Source of the DNA: an uncultured Bacteroidales bacterium
GTDB taxonomy: Bacteria; Bacteroidota; Bacteroidia; Bacteroidales; Muribaculaceae
Length of the DNA stretch: 14,256 nucleotides
Direction: 5' to 3'
Assembly: GCA_949123685.1 (NCBI GenBank)
Contig: CASBHZ010000076.1
Coordinates: forward strand, 1-14,256
This document shows positions 1-8,546 of the stretch, piece by piece. The notes below the pieces were generated by a model, which saw only the letters and a program-made list of their open reading frames with translations, was not told the DNA's origin and made no database searches. A program made the translations under genes and the position numbers. Position 1 is the stretch's first letter, and every line of letters starts with the position of its first letter.

Positions 1-48
1 TGGCCCATTTTTTAATGAGCGAACGGCCCACTTTTCAGTGAGTATTTA
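1..48. repeat. Possible IS21-like terminal repeat pair
   Basis: Two related repeats stand in tandem: GGCCCATTTTTTAATGAG starting at 2 and GGCCCACTTTTCAGTGAG starting at 25. They agree at most positions. IS21-family elements carry several such degenerate repeats at each end, and the outermost base pair is usually TG, as at position 1. No istA or istB gene is visible in the window, so this would be either the end of an element lying to the left or a decayed remnant. The assignment rests on resemblance only. Confidence 0.3.
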
Positions 49-609
49 CACTCCAAAACGGGGCAAAACCATATAATGGACGAATATAGGTAAAACCTAC
101 ATATCTCCCTTTTATTCCAATAGTTTGCATTATTCCTGCGAAATCCATCCGTATGTGAGCGAGTTTTAGTATCTTTGCATAACATTTGAAGGTAAACGGC
201 GATTGGGGAGCCTTTCGCCGCCAATATATAACATAAGACCGCAAGGCGTCCTAATGGAAATCTGGTAATTTTCATATATATATCCATAACTATCCTGATT
301 ATCAGCAATATCTACAGATTGCAGTGTACTAATAGTGTACTTTTTGGGAAGATGGCGGCCAGCCGGAGCAAATGAATTTGAAATAATTGTTATCCGTTAT
401 AGATTTTTAACTGCGCTGATTTGCTGCTTTTCACCGGTCTCTATCACATCAACGGCATTAGAAATCCTCTCAAACAAGTATCCTTGATGTGCCTTATGAA
501 CCGCATGATGAGAGATAGGTTGCACAGGAAAGATGTCGAAAACAATAGTTTGTTTGAATCAATTCGCAGATTTTTAGGATTACATACCGTTAATCTCACG
601 AAAAATAGC
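49..609. other. Gene-free left flank
   Basis: I see no convincing gene here. Open frames of 98 codons (minus, 12-308) and 63 codons (plus, 421-612) lack recognisable domains and initiation signals. A perfect -7 box, TATCTTTGC, lies at 170-178 on the plus strand, but no coding frame follows it; a CGGCGA/TCGCCG hairpin (197-220) lies just downstream. The candidate attachment site at 326-357 sits inside this stretch and is listed separately. Confidence 0.5.
326..357. repeat. Candidate left attachment site (direct repeat)
   Basis: This 32-bp stretch matches 12264-12295 at 25 of 32 positions in the same orientation; the longest exact block is GTGTACTTTTTG. The 18 bases from 329 to 346 form an imperfect inverted repeat of the kind tyrosine recombinases bind as core sites. 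A further shared block, TGCGCTGAT, follows each copy (412-420 and 12336-12344). Because the second copy lies about 100 bp upstream of the integrase start, the pair may be attL and attR. No crossover has been mapped, so this is inference. Confidence 0.4.
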
Positions 610-618
610 TAACTTTGC
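610..618 (+). promoter_or_regulatory. Bacteroidales -7 promoter box for the mod operon
   Basis: TAACTTTGC fits the Bacteroidetes -7 consensus TAnnTTTG exactly. Transcription would begin near 625, about 140 nt before the mod start codon. No clear -33 TTTG is visible upstream. It is the only good box between the left flank and mod, so it probably drives the four-gene operon. Confidence 0.55.
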
Positions 619-624
619 ATTTTA

Positions 625-765
625 AGCATTGTATGCGAAATGACCAAGAATATCACAACGACATAACGGCAAAAGCCGTAAAACAATAACATTGGAAGCT
701 CCAACGTAGTCGCTTAAAGGCTCTGGTCGGCCCCGCATAGCTACGCTGGAGTCTTTTTTATAGAT
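625..765 (+). promoter_or_regulatory. Long structured 5' leader of mod, or a short ncRNA
   Basis: The predicted transcript from the -7 box at 610 runs about 140 nt without a coding frame. It contains a small perfect hairpin, ACGGC-AAAA-GCCGT (666-679), then a large stem that ends in a T-tract (699-758). The whole leader could be an attenuator that sets how much mod-res is made, or a free small RNA terminated just before mod. No known riboswitch family is recognised. Confidence 0.4.
699..758 (+). terminator. Terminator-like hairpin 8 nt before the mod start
   Basis: CTCCAACGTAG (699-709) pairs with CTACGCTGGAG (741-751) at 10 of 11 positions, with one A-C mismatch. The descending arm is followed by TCTTTTTTA. 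The 31-nt loop includes a shorter GGC/GCC pairing. The T-tract ends 8 nt before the ATG of mod, so transcripts reaching mod must read through it. The long loop lowers confidence that it is an efficient terminator. Confidence 0.5.
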
Positions 766-3219
766 ATGGCGGCTCTTGATGACCTCATAAACAAGATTGA
801 TAATCCGGAGTTAAAACTTCAGATGCAACACGTTGTGCGCAAACTTCTTAAACAAAAGAAGTTTGGGCTTGTCTTTGAGGACCATCTCCCCGAATCCACC
901 ATCCTTCAAGGACGGGAGGTTCGAGTCGGTTTAACCGTGACCTACAAATCCGAACCACTAAAAGAGCGTTTCTTTGTTCGAGCTATCAACAATGGCATAG
1001 CCGAGTGCATCTCAGTGAATGATACTACTTCGACTCGCACAATTCCGGTTGACGATTTGGTGCCGTTCGCCACTTTCGGAGAGCCTATATATCCGTATCT
1101 ACAAGTTCAAGATACTATTTCTACAGCCCCCGATAGTCCGCTGTGGCATTCTCTTATTCAAGCCGACAATTACCATGCGCTGCAACTGCTTGCCTACTTA
1201 TATCCTGGCAAGGTAGACTGTATATATATTGATCCTCCCTATAACACTGGCGCTCGTGATTGGAAGTACAACAATGACTATGTCGACAGCAACGACTCGT
1301 ACCGCCATTCCAAATGGCTTTCCATGATGAAGAAACGTCTGCTACTCGCGAAAAAGCTACTCAATCCTGCAGACTCCGTGCTTATCGTAACTATTGACGA
1401 AAAGGAGTATAATCATCTCGGATGCCTGTTGGAGGAATTGTTTGCGAATAGCAATATTCAGATGATTTCTTCTGTGATAGCACAAAAGGGGGTTGCTCGT
1501 AATAATTCATTCTACAGAGTGAATGAATATCTTTATATTATACAAATTGGATCGTCTAAAGTAACTCCCCTATCCTTGTCCTCCGAATGGCAATTGGGTA
1601 AAGGCGATAGTGCTGCTTCAAAAGGAATAGTTTGGTCTCAGTTGCGTAGAAGTGGGACTAATGATTTGAGATCAGACAGAGAAAACCTTTTTTACCCTAT
1701 TTATTTTAATTTAGATGGGACAAAAATTCTTGATATAGGTGCCGCATTAGATCCTTCAGTGCATCCTATTGACAGAGTGGAAAAAGAAGGGGATAAATTA
1801 GTGGTATGGCCAATTAAAGATTTCGGAATAGAGGGGAACTGGCAATTAAGTCCAGAGGAACTTAAAGAACGCCTTAAAAAAGGTTACGTCAAAATAGGCC
1901 GATATAAAAATGGCAATATCCCTATATCCTATCTTAAAAAGGGAAGTATCAGCAAAATAGAAAATAGGGAAGTCAAGTTATTAGGTTATGACGAAGTCTC
2001 GGGGACAGTTATCGTTGATAACTGTAATTATATCCACGAATTTATTCCTGGTTCACAATGGAATATCCCATGTCACGATGCTACGTATAAAGGGACACAA
2101 TTGCTTTCAAAATTTATTGGCTCAAGATTTGAATTCCCTAAATCGCTATATGCCGTCCACGATACCTTACGCTTCTTTATTGCCAATAAACCAGATGCGC
2201 TTATCGTCGATTTCTTCGCCGGATCGGGCACCACGCTTCATGCCGTAAATCTTCTTAACGCCGAGGATGGCGGAAATCGCAGGTGCATAATGGTAACAAA
2301 CAATGAAATAGGCGAAGCTTCCGAGCGTGAGTTGACGGCTAAAGGTTTCAAGCCAGGAGATGAGGAGTGGGAAAATCTCGGCATCGCTCGTTATGTCAAC
2401 TGGCCGCGCACGGTGGCTTCCATCACCGGCCTTGATGTCAAAGGGCAACTGATCAAGGGCGAATACCTTACATACCTGACTACCGAAAAGGAATCGAATC
2501 GTCGTTTTCAGCAAATCTCTTTTGTCAATGATTTTTCATCTCTCAGTCTATCCGAGAAGAAAGACCTCGTGACTGTACTTTCCAAAGGGTCTATCGCAAA
2601 ATCAAGCGTGGAAAACGATGCTTCATATATCATTGACAATGACTTGGCCATCGCAATTCTGCTTGACGAAGCATCTGCGTCCGATTGGCTCGATGAACTT
2701 GAAGGACAAAACGGGATTCGCGACTTCATTATCTGCACCGCCGACAAAAAGCTTTTCAATTCTCTAAAAAAGAGAATAACCGAATCGCTCGGAACTTTCA
2801 AGGAGCAAGTACCTCTGACATTGCCCATGTCGGATGGATTCAAGGCAAACGCCATCTTCTTCAAGTTGGGTTTTCTCGACAAGCAAGCCGTCCAAATGGG
2901 CCGACAGTTCACTGAACTTCTTCCGCTACTATGGATGAAATCTGGAGCTTACGGCGCGTGTCCGCAAGTCAATTCCTATTTCATCCCTTCAATGCTTATT
3001 CTGCCACAGAATAAGTTTGCAGTGCTCACCAACGAGAACGAATTCGGTGCTTTCTCCGACGCATTGGCTACAGCCAATGACATCGAAACAGTATATATCG
3101 TCACTGACTCCGAAAGAGGTTATCGCGAAATGGCGGCTCAACTCAGAGTTCGCAATAGCTATCAGCTCTATCGTGATTATCTCGATAACTTCACCATCAA
3201 CACGAAAGGCTCAATATGA
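766..3219 (+). CDS. mod: Type III-like adenine DNA methyltransferase (Mod subunit)
   Basis: This 817-residue protein probably transfers a methyl group from S-adenosylmethionine to the N6 of adenine in a short asymmetric site, giving both host protection and sequence recognition for the Mod-Res complex. Motif IV, DPPY, is at residues 156-159, after an LIQADN block (130-135). Motif I, FFAGSG, is at 483-488. The order IV then I defines the beta class, to which type III Mod proteins belong. Residues of about 225-465, between the two blocks, should be the target recognition domain and are encoded by clearly more AT-rich DNA than either side. A further C-terminal domain (about 575-817) is not in short classical methyltransferases; it may hold the Res partner. 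The gene ends in a 4-bp ATGA overlap with res. The start at 766 is the first in-frame ATG after the leader hairpin. Confidence 0.88.
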   Translation: MAALDDLINKIDNPELKLQMQHVVRKLLKQKKFGLVFEDHLPESTILQGREVRVGLTVTYKSEPLKERFFVRAINNGIAECISVNDTTSTRTIPVDDLVPFATFGEPIYPYLQVQDTISTAPDSPLWHSLIQADNYHALQLLAYLYPGKVDCIYIDPPYNTGARDWKYNNDYVDSNDSYRHSKWLSMMKKRLLLAKKLLNPADSVLIVTIDEKEYNHLGCLLEELFANSNIQMISSVIAQKGVARNNSFYRVNEYLYIIQIGSSKVTPLSLSSEWQLGKGDSAASKGIVWSQLRRSGTNDLRSDRENLFYPIYFNLDGTKILDIGAALDPSVHPIDRVEKEGDKLVVWPIKDFGIEGNWQLSPEELKERLKKGYVKIGRYKNGNIPISYLKKGSISKIENREVKLLGYDEVSGTVIVDNCNYIHEFIPGSQWNIPCHDATYKGTQLLSKFIGSRFEFPKSLYAVHDTLRFFIANKPDALIVDFFAGSGTTLHAVNLLNAEDGGNRRCIMVTNNEIGEASERELTAKGFKPGDEEWENLGIARYVNWPRTVASITGLDVKGQLIKGEYLTYLTTEKESNRRFQQISFVNDFSSLSLSEKKDLVTVLSKGSIAKSSVENDASYIIDNDLAIAILLDEASASDWLDELEGQNGIRDFIICTADKKLFNSLKKRITESLGTFKEQVPLTLPMSDGFKANAIFFKLGFLDKQAVQMGRQFTELLPLLWMKSGAYGACPQVNSYFIPSMLILPQNKFAVLTNENEFGAFSDALATANDIETVYIVTDSERGYREMAAQLRVRNSYQLYRDYLDNFTINTKGSI

Positions 3220-6071
3220 AAGTCCAGTTATTCCCTTTTCAGCAAACAGCATTAGCCAAGATGCGCAAACAGGCGCATCAGGCTCTTTCGTTGTATAATA
3301 TCGACACCGACCATCCCCCACAGATAATTTCGTTTACCGCCCCTACCGGTGCGGGCAAGACCATTATCATGTCAGGGCTGTTGGAAAACATATACTTTGG
3401 CGACGAAATTCTTCCGGCGCAACCTAATGCCGTCACCATATGGCTCAGTGATGATCCCAATCTCAACGAGCAGTCAAAAGAGAAGATTGAGACACGAGCC
3501 GATAAATTTACTCCCGGCCAGTGTGTCATTATCTCGGAGGATTCCTTTGACTGCGAAGTACTTGAAGATGGAAAAATCTATTTTCTGAATACTCAAAAAC
3601 TTACCAAAACTGGAAAACTAACCAAGCTCTCTGACACACGCCAACACACTATATGGGAGACTCTACAAAACACCATTCTTGAAAAGAGCGACCGATTATA
3701 CTTCATTATAGACGAGGCGCACCGAGGCGCAAAGCCATCGGAATCTGGCAAAGCTACTTCTATAATGCAAAAGTTCATATTTGGAGACGAGAATGTCGGT
3801 CTGGCTCCTATGCCTTTGGTTATAGGAATGAGTGCTACAATAGAACGTTTCAACAGACTTATCGGTAACTCCAACTCTACCGTCCATAAAACGGCGGTTT
3901 CTACTACCGAAGTAAGACGGTCGGGATTGCTCAAAGAGTGGATTATCATAAACTATCCCGACCAACAGATTGCCAACAAGGACATGGCTGTTTTGCAGGC
4001 TGCAACCGATGAGTGGCGAGACAAATGGAAACGATGGTTTGTGTATTGTCAGGAACAACACTACGCCCACGTCTACCCGATAATGCTTGTGCAGGTAGAG
4101 AACGGCACCGCCGGACGCATATCCAATACCGATTTGGCAGATTGTATCAGCAAAATCGAATCTCGCGTCGGCACACCGTTCAAAGACGGCGAGATAGTCC
4201 ATGCTTTCGGGTCAAAAGGCGACCTTGAAATCAATGGTCGAAAAATTCCTTATGTAGATCCTGCTTCAATCGCAGGCAACCGTGATATAAAAGTGGTCTT
4301 TTTCAAAGACTCACTTTCCACTGGGTGGGATTGTCCGCGAGCTGAAACCATGATGTCGTTCCGTCGAGCTTCCGATTCTACCTATGTAGCACAGCTATTG
4401 GGTCGAATGATTCGCACTCCTATGCAGATGCGCATCGAAAAAGACGAAACCTTAAACGATGTCAAGCTTTTTCTGCCTCATTTCGATAAAGATACTGTTT
4501 CTTCCGTTATCGAAGCTCTTAAAAATATTGAGGGCGGAGAATTGCCCTCTGATATCTCTGGGCAACAGATAGGAGGAGGAAACATACAAACGCTCACCGT
4601 ACATCGCCCAACGCCTGTGACAGCATCCGCACAGCCTGTGGTGATTGTTTCGTCCGCTAACCAAAGCACGCCGCCTCATGTTGCCGTTTCTTCTCATCCA
4701 CAAGCAGTGTCGCAGGTTTCTCCGCAGATTGGTGTGTTAAATCCTGAGACTACGTCAACGGGCAACAACGTATCCAATGAAGCGAGCGACTTCAATGAAA
4801 CCAACGTGTTTGATACACCCATCACTAACTATGTCGCACAACCCTCGCTTGCAAGTCCTGGTGAAAACGTTGCTGTTTCTACCGAACATGATACGTTTGC
4901 GAGTGCGCCCATTGCCTCGTTTAACAGAGTATCTGTCATGGAGGCTATAAACAACATGGCACTGCTCAACTTCTCCGTTCGCCCTATACGTATAAAAGAC
5001 TACTTTTATTCCTATTTCGCTCTCTGCCGTCTGTTGGTCCAGTCGGGGGTGAAAACCGATGCGTACACCATTGCAGTCACTGAAATAGGCGATTTTATCG
5101 AATCATACATAAGCGAACTGAAATCTCGTGGCGAGTATGACAGTCTTGTCAAAAAGGTACAGGAGTTCAAGATGGCTTCGCAGATTTTTGATGCCCTCGG
5201 CGAAAGTATCGAAAATCAAGTGAGTAGCAACCTGTTCACAACAACCGACTCCGACATAGAGCGTCAGTTCAACCTTGCTGAGTCGAAACTCGGTAGCGAG
5301 GGAATAGGAAACAAATATGTTAATCGCGACGCTGATCTATTCAACCATACACAACGGAAAATTGACGTCATCCTATTCGCTTCTAATAACAATGAATTGG
5401 AGAGGATGCAGCAATTTTCAAAAGAACGCTTCTATTTTCTTAAAGATACTTATCGTCTTACTTTTGCCCACATGGAAGAAAAGTGGCGCAAAAGATACGA
5501 GAATATCGTTGCTGACGGTGACCCCGTCAGTCAGAAATCATTCCACCTTCCTGACTACATCTCCATTCCGTCAAGCGAAGACGGAGCTTCTTTCTCTGAT
5601 CATCTATTTGTTGATGAAGCAACCGGCGCGGCGACCTTCAAACTTACTTCTTGGGAGGATAAGACGCTCAAAGAGGAACAACAAAGAAAAGGCTTTGTTA
5701 CATGGTTAAGAAATCCTGCTCGTAGCTCCTGGGCATTATGTATTCCTTACGTCATGAATAACGAGAACAAACCTATGTACCCTGATTTTATTATCGTTCG
5801 TAAAGTGAACGATAAATACGTTCTCGATATTCTTGAGCCGCATAACTCATCGCTTAAAGACAATTTACCAAAGGCAAAAGGTCTTGCCGAATATGCCCAA
5901 CGAGAGCCTAAGATTGGCCGTGTTCAGCTTATCCGTCTCGTTTCTGTGCATGGTGTTGATAAACTTGTTCGTTTGGACTTGAACAGCTCACTTGTTCGTG
6001 AGAATGTGATTCAAGCTCATACAGAAAGTGAGCTTGACCATATGTTTGATATATACGGGATTGTTGAATAA
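3216..6071 (+). CDS. res: Type III-like restriction subunit, DEAH helicase (Res)
   Basis: This 951-residue superfamily 2 helicase/translocase is the expected DNA-cutting partner of Mod. Visible motifs are Walker A APTGAGKT (42-49), DEAH (166-169), GMSAT (204-208), TGWD (369-372) and QLLGRMIR (393-400). Residues of about 450-565 form a low-complexity linker rich in Ser, Thr, Pro, Gln and Val, which is unusual inside this family. The C-terminal part has PDF at 856-858 followed by DILEPH at 871-876. This resembles a PD-(D/E)XK nuclease fold in layout, but the usual catalytic lysine is not where expected, so cleavage activity is uncertain. Related helicases with a DxxEPH or DPH signature exist, to my memory. 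The start codon overlaps the mod stop, implying translational coupling and equal expression. Confidence 0.82.
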   Translation: MKVQLFPFQQTALAKMRKQAHQALSLYNIDTDHPPQIISFTAPTGAGKTIIMSGLLENIYFGDEILPAQPNAVTIWLSDDPNLNEQSKEKIETRADKFTPGQCVIISEDSFDCEVLEDGKIYFLNTQKLTKTGKLTKLSDTRQHTIWETLQNTILEKSDRLYFIIDEAHRGAKPSESGKATSIMQKFIFGDENVGLAPMPLVIGMSATIERFNRLIGNSNSTVHKTAVSTTEVRRSGLLKEWIIINYPDQQIANKDMAVLQAATDEWRDKWKRWFVYCQEQHYAHVYPIMLVQVENGTAGRISNTDLADCISKIESRVGTPFKDGEIVHAFGSKGDLEINGRKIPYVDPASIAGNRDIKVVFFKDSLSTGWDCPRAETMMSFRRASDSTYVAQLLGRMIRTPMQMRIEKDETLNDVKLFLPHFDKDTVSSVIEALKNIEGGELPSDISGQQIGGGNIQTLTVHRPTPVTASAQPVVIVSSANQSTPPHVAVSSHPQAVSQVSPQIGVLNPETTSTGNNVSNEASDFNETNVFDTPITNYVAQPSLASPGENVAVSTEHDTFASAPIASFNRVSVMEAINNMALLNFSVRPIRIKDYFYSYFALCRLLVQSGVKTDAYTIAVTEIGDFIESYISELKSRGEYDSLVKKVQEFKMASQIFDALGESIENQVSSNLFTTTDSDIERQFNLAESKLGSEGIGNKYVNRDADLFNHTQRKIDVILFASNNNELERMQQFSKERFYFLKDTYRLTFAHMEEKWRKRYENIVADGDPVSQKSFHLPDYISIPSSEDGASFSDHLFVDEATGAATFKLTSWEDKTLKEEQQRKGFVTWLRNPARSSWALCIPYVMNNENKPMYPDFIIVRKVNDKYVLDILEPHNSSLKDNLPKAKGLAEYAQREPKIGRVQLIRLVSVHGVDKLVRLDLNSSLVRENVIQAHTESELDHMFDIYGIVE

Positions 6072-6092
6072 GTAAAATTACAGAATAATCCT

Positions 6093-8468
6093 ATGTTTGA
6101 AAATTTCAAAAGAATCACTATAAAAGGTGGATGCTTTGAACAAGCCTCAACACTTGAATTGTTTAAAGACAAGTATTGTCTAAGTATAGTGTATGGCCGC
6201 AACGGTAGCGGTAAAACCACCATCGCTAAAGCAATACGGCAATATGTTGGCAAAGATACTGAATCACAAACAGAAGATGGATATATTTCATACTCAGTAT
6301 CTACAGATGCGAATATTATTGATGACAAAAAAGAATCTGTATTTATCTTCGATGAAGAGTTTGTTCGTGAAAATATAAGAATGAAAGGAAGAGGATTAGA
6401 GACCATCGTGATGATTGGTGAACAAGTAAACCTCGACACACTGATAACTCAAAAAATTGAGCAAAGGAATGCCATTGAAAAAAAAATAGCAGAAGATACA
6501 ATTCGAAAAGAGAATTTTGAGAATAAGAATAATATCTCATCTCCGTCTTATTTCTTTTCACAAATAAGAAGCAAGTTGCGCGAAGACGGGGGGTGGGCTG
6601 ATATAGACCGCAAAATAAAAGGAAACTCGATAAAGAGCTCCGTAACTGAAGATTTAGTTAAGAGACTCGTATCTATGCCAGAACCGAAAGAGGCGGAAGC
6701 TGTTTTATTGCAGCGGTTGAACTCGGATTTAGCTTTATTTACTCAAACGCAAGATGCTCAAATAATAACATGGAACCCAATTAGTTTAAATATCCCTGAA
6801 GATCTTGACAATATAACGGCTCTGTTAAGAAAAAAAATTGAGAAACCAGAACTTAGTGAACGTGAATATCGTTTGCTGAATTTTTTACAGGAGTATTCAG
6901 ACTATCATTTGCAAGAAACATCGCGACAACTAACAGAAGAAAGATGGCCGTTTTGTCCATTATGCCTAAGAGAAAATAATGAACAAGTTTATGTACACAT
7001 AGGTGATACTCTTAAACACATACTAAATAAGGAATCAGAAGTATATAACGATGAACTGGATAAGGCTATGGCTTTATTTGTAATTGATGAGATTACTATA
7101 CCAGTATTTCCCAAACTGAATGAAAAAGAGAAAACCGCGCTTCAACTTGCTATAGAACAACTAAATAAAGATATTAAAATTATACGAAATCGTATAGAAC
7201 AACGAAAACGAGACATATATGGTATAGTAACAGAGGTATTTAGTGCTGAATTGATATTAAATTATAGCGCACATCTTGCAAACTTCAAGAAGGCAATGAG
7301 CGATATGGAGAATTGTGTCACAACATTCAATCGCTCAGTTCATGATAGAGAAAAACTAAAAAATAAAATAATCCAAGAAAATGCTCAGTTGACACGTAAG
7401 CAATTAACCGCATTGTTAGGAGGTTATAGTAAGGCTTCTAAAGCTTATGAAAGTTGTTTAAAGACACTCTCACTGCATATTACAGACAAAGGTCGTATCG
7501 AGAATGAAATAAAAGAATTGAAAGCTCAAGCTGAGAACACAGATATAGCATTAGATTATATTAATAACGAATTGCAATATGTGTTTTACAGCAATACAAA
7601 AGCAAAATTGGTAGCAGGAGATGGATGTTACAAATTGAAGATAAATGGAAGGGACGTACCACCGAAAAAAATAAGTGTAGGTGAAAGAAATGTTCTTGGG
7701 TTATGTTATTTCTTTGCAAGGTTATTTAGTAACAAGAAAACGAATAACAAATATACTGATGAGACACTTATCGTGATAGACGATCCTGTGTCAAGCTTTG
7801 ACTATGGTAACAGATTGGGTGTATTATCATTGCTTAGACATCAGTTTAGTAATATCAACAGAGGAAATTCAAATAGTAGGATATTGGTATTGACTCATGA
7901 TTTACGTTCTGCATTTGACTTAGTCAAGGTACGTTCAGAACTTAATGGCGGCAAAGGAACAGGAGAATTTTTCTTGGAACTTGCGAACAAACAAATTCAA
8001 AAACGGAAAATTTCCAACGAATATAAGAATTTGTTGGAAGAAGTGTATGTTTATGCAAAAGAAAGCGCTAACGAAGATGATGAGCATTTAGAAACCAGTA
8101 TAGGGAATGTAATGAGACGGTTAATCGAGGCATTCTCAAGTTTCTGCTATAATATGAGTTTTGAAGAAATGATGTGTTATGAGGGGGTATTAAATTCTAT
8201 ACCGAAAGAAAAACGAACATATTATGAAAATTTTATGTGTCGACTTGCGTTGAATGGAGAAAGCCATATGAAAGAACGAGCATATGAGTTGAATGTTATT
8301 ACACCTTATTTCACTAAACAAGAAAAAGTGCAAACTGCCAAGAGCCTACTGCTATTTTTAAGCTATCTAAACAAGGAACACCTGTCCTGCTATTTGGGAA
8401 CGATGGATGGTGAGGATAAAATGGCTGTGATAAATAGTTGGAAAGAAGAAGAGGCGACTTGGTTATAA
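6093..8468 (+). CDS. RloC/PrrC-like ABC-type ATPase, possible anticodon nuclease (AAA_13)
   Basis: This 791-residue protein has the layout of the AAA_13 family, which includes the restriction-linked tRNA anticodon nucleases PrrC and RloC. The ATPase parts are Walker A GRNGSGKT (35-42), ABC signature SVGER (528-532), Walker B ending IDDP (562-565) and a switch histidine in LTHD (H602). Between them lie long charged helices likely to form a coiled coil, with C288-x2-C291 near the middle, as in the zinc hook of RloC. After the ATPase domain there is R675-x3-E679 and, 46 residues on, H725 in NGESH. This recalls the Arg-Glu-His active site of PrrC, though the spacing differs. It starts 21 bp after res and is far more AT-rich than its neighbours, so it probably joined the operon separately. 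It could instead be an SMC-like repair or sensor ATPase without nuclease activity. Confidence 0.72.
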   Translation: MFENFKRITIKGGCFEQASTLELFKDKYCLSIVYGRNGSGKTTIAKAIRQYVGKDTESQTEDGYISYSVSTDANIIDDKKESVFIFDEEFVRENIRMKGRGLETIVMIGEQVNLDTLITQKIEQRNAIEKKIAEDTIRKENFENKNNISSPSYFFSQIRSKLREDGGWADIDRKIKGNSIKSSVTEDLVKRLVSMPEPKEAEAVLLQRLNSDLALFTQTQDAQIITWNPISLNIPEDLDNITALLRKKIEKPELSEREYRLLNFLQEYSDYHLQETSRQLTEERWPFCPLCLRENNEQVYVHIGDTLKHILNKESEVYNDELDKAMALFVIDEITIPVFPKLNEKEKTALQLAIEQLNKDIKIIRNRIEQRKRDIYGIVTEVFSAELILNYSAHLANFKKAMSDMENCVTTFNRSVHDREKLKNKIIQENAQLTRKQLTALLGGYSKASKAYESCLKTLSLHITDKGRIENEIKELKAQAENTDIALDYINNELQYVFYSNTKAKLVAGDGCYKLKINGRDVPPKKISVGERNVLGLCYFFARLFSNKKTNNKYTDETLIVIDDPVSSFDYGNRLGVLSLLRHQFSNINRGNSNSRILVLTHDLRSAFDLVKVRSELNGGKGTGEFFLELANKQIQKRKISNEYKNLLEEVYVYAKESANEDDEHLETSIGNVMRRLIEAFSSFCYNMSFEEMMCYEGVLNSIPKEKRTYYENFMCRLALNGESHMKERAYELNVITPYFTKQEKVQTAKSLLLFLSYLNKEHLSCYLGTMDGEDKMAVINSWKEEEATWL

Positions 8469-8546
8469 TAATCTTTCATTAAGAAAAACTATACAATCCA
8501 TTAGTTGACCCTATACCGTTAAAAGGATTTTTAATATTATATAACT
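8469..8546 (+). other. Short gap between the ATPase and AlbA_2 genes
   Basis: These 78 AT-rich bases hold no clear -7 box, terminator or coding frame. The next gene is therefore probably in the same transcript as the upstream three. Confidence 0.4.

Noticed and set aside
12..308. 98-codon frame on the minus strand
   Set aside because: No domain I can name, no promoter box ahead of it and a competing overlapping frame; a decayed transposase is possible but not supported.
421..612. 63-codon frame on the plus strand
   Set aside because: It starts with TTG, has no recognised domain and runs into the -7 box at 610.
2167..2912. Minus-strand frames of 115 and 134 codons inside mod
   Set aside because: They lie antisense to a gene with clear methyltransferase motifs and carry no domain; they are coding shadows.
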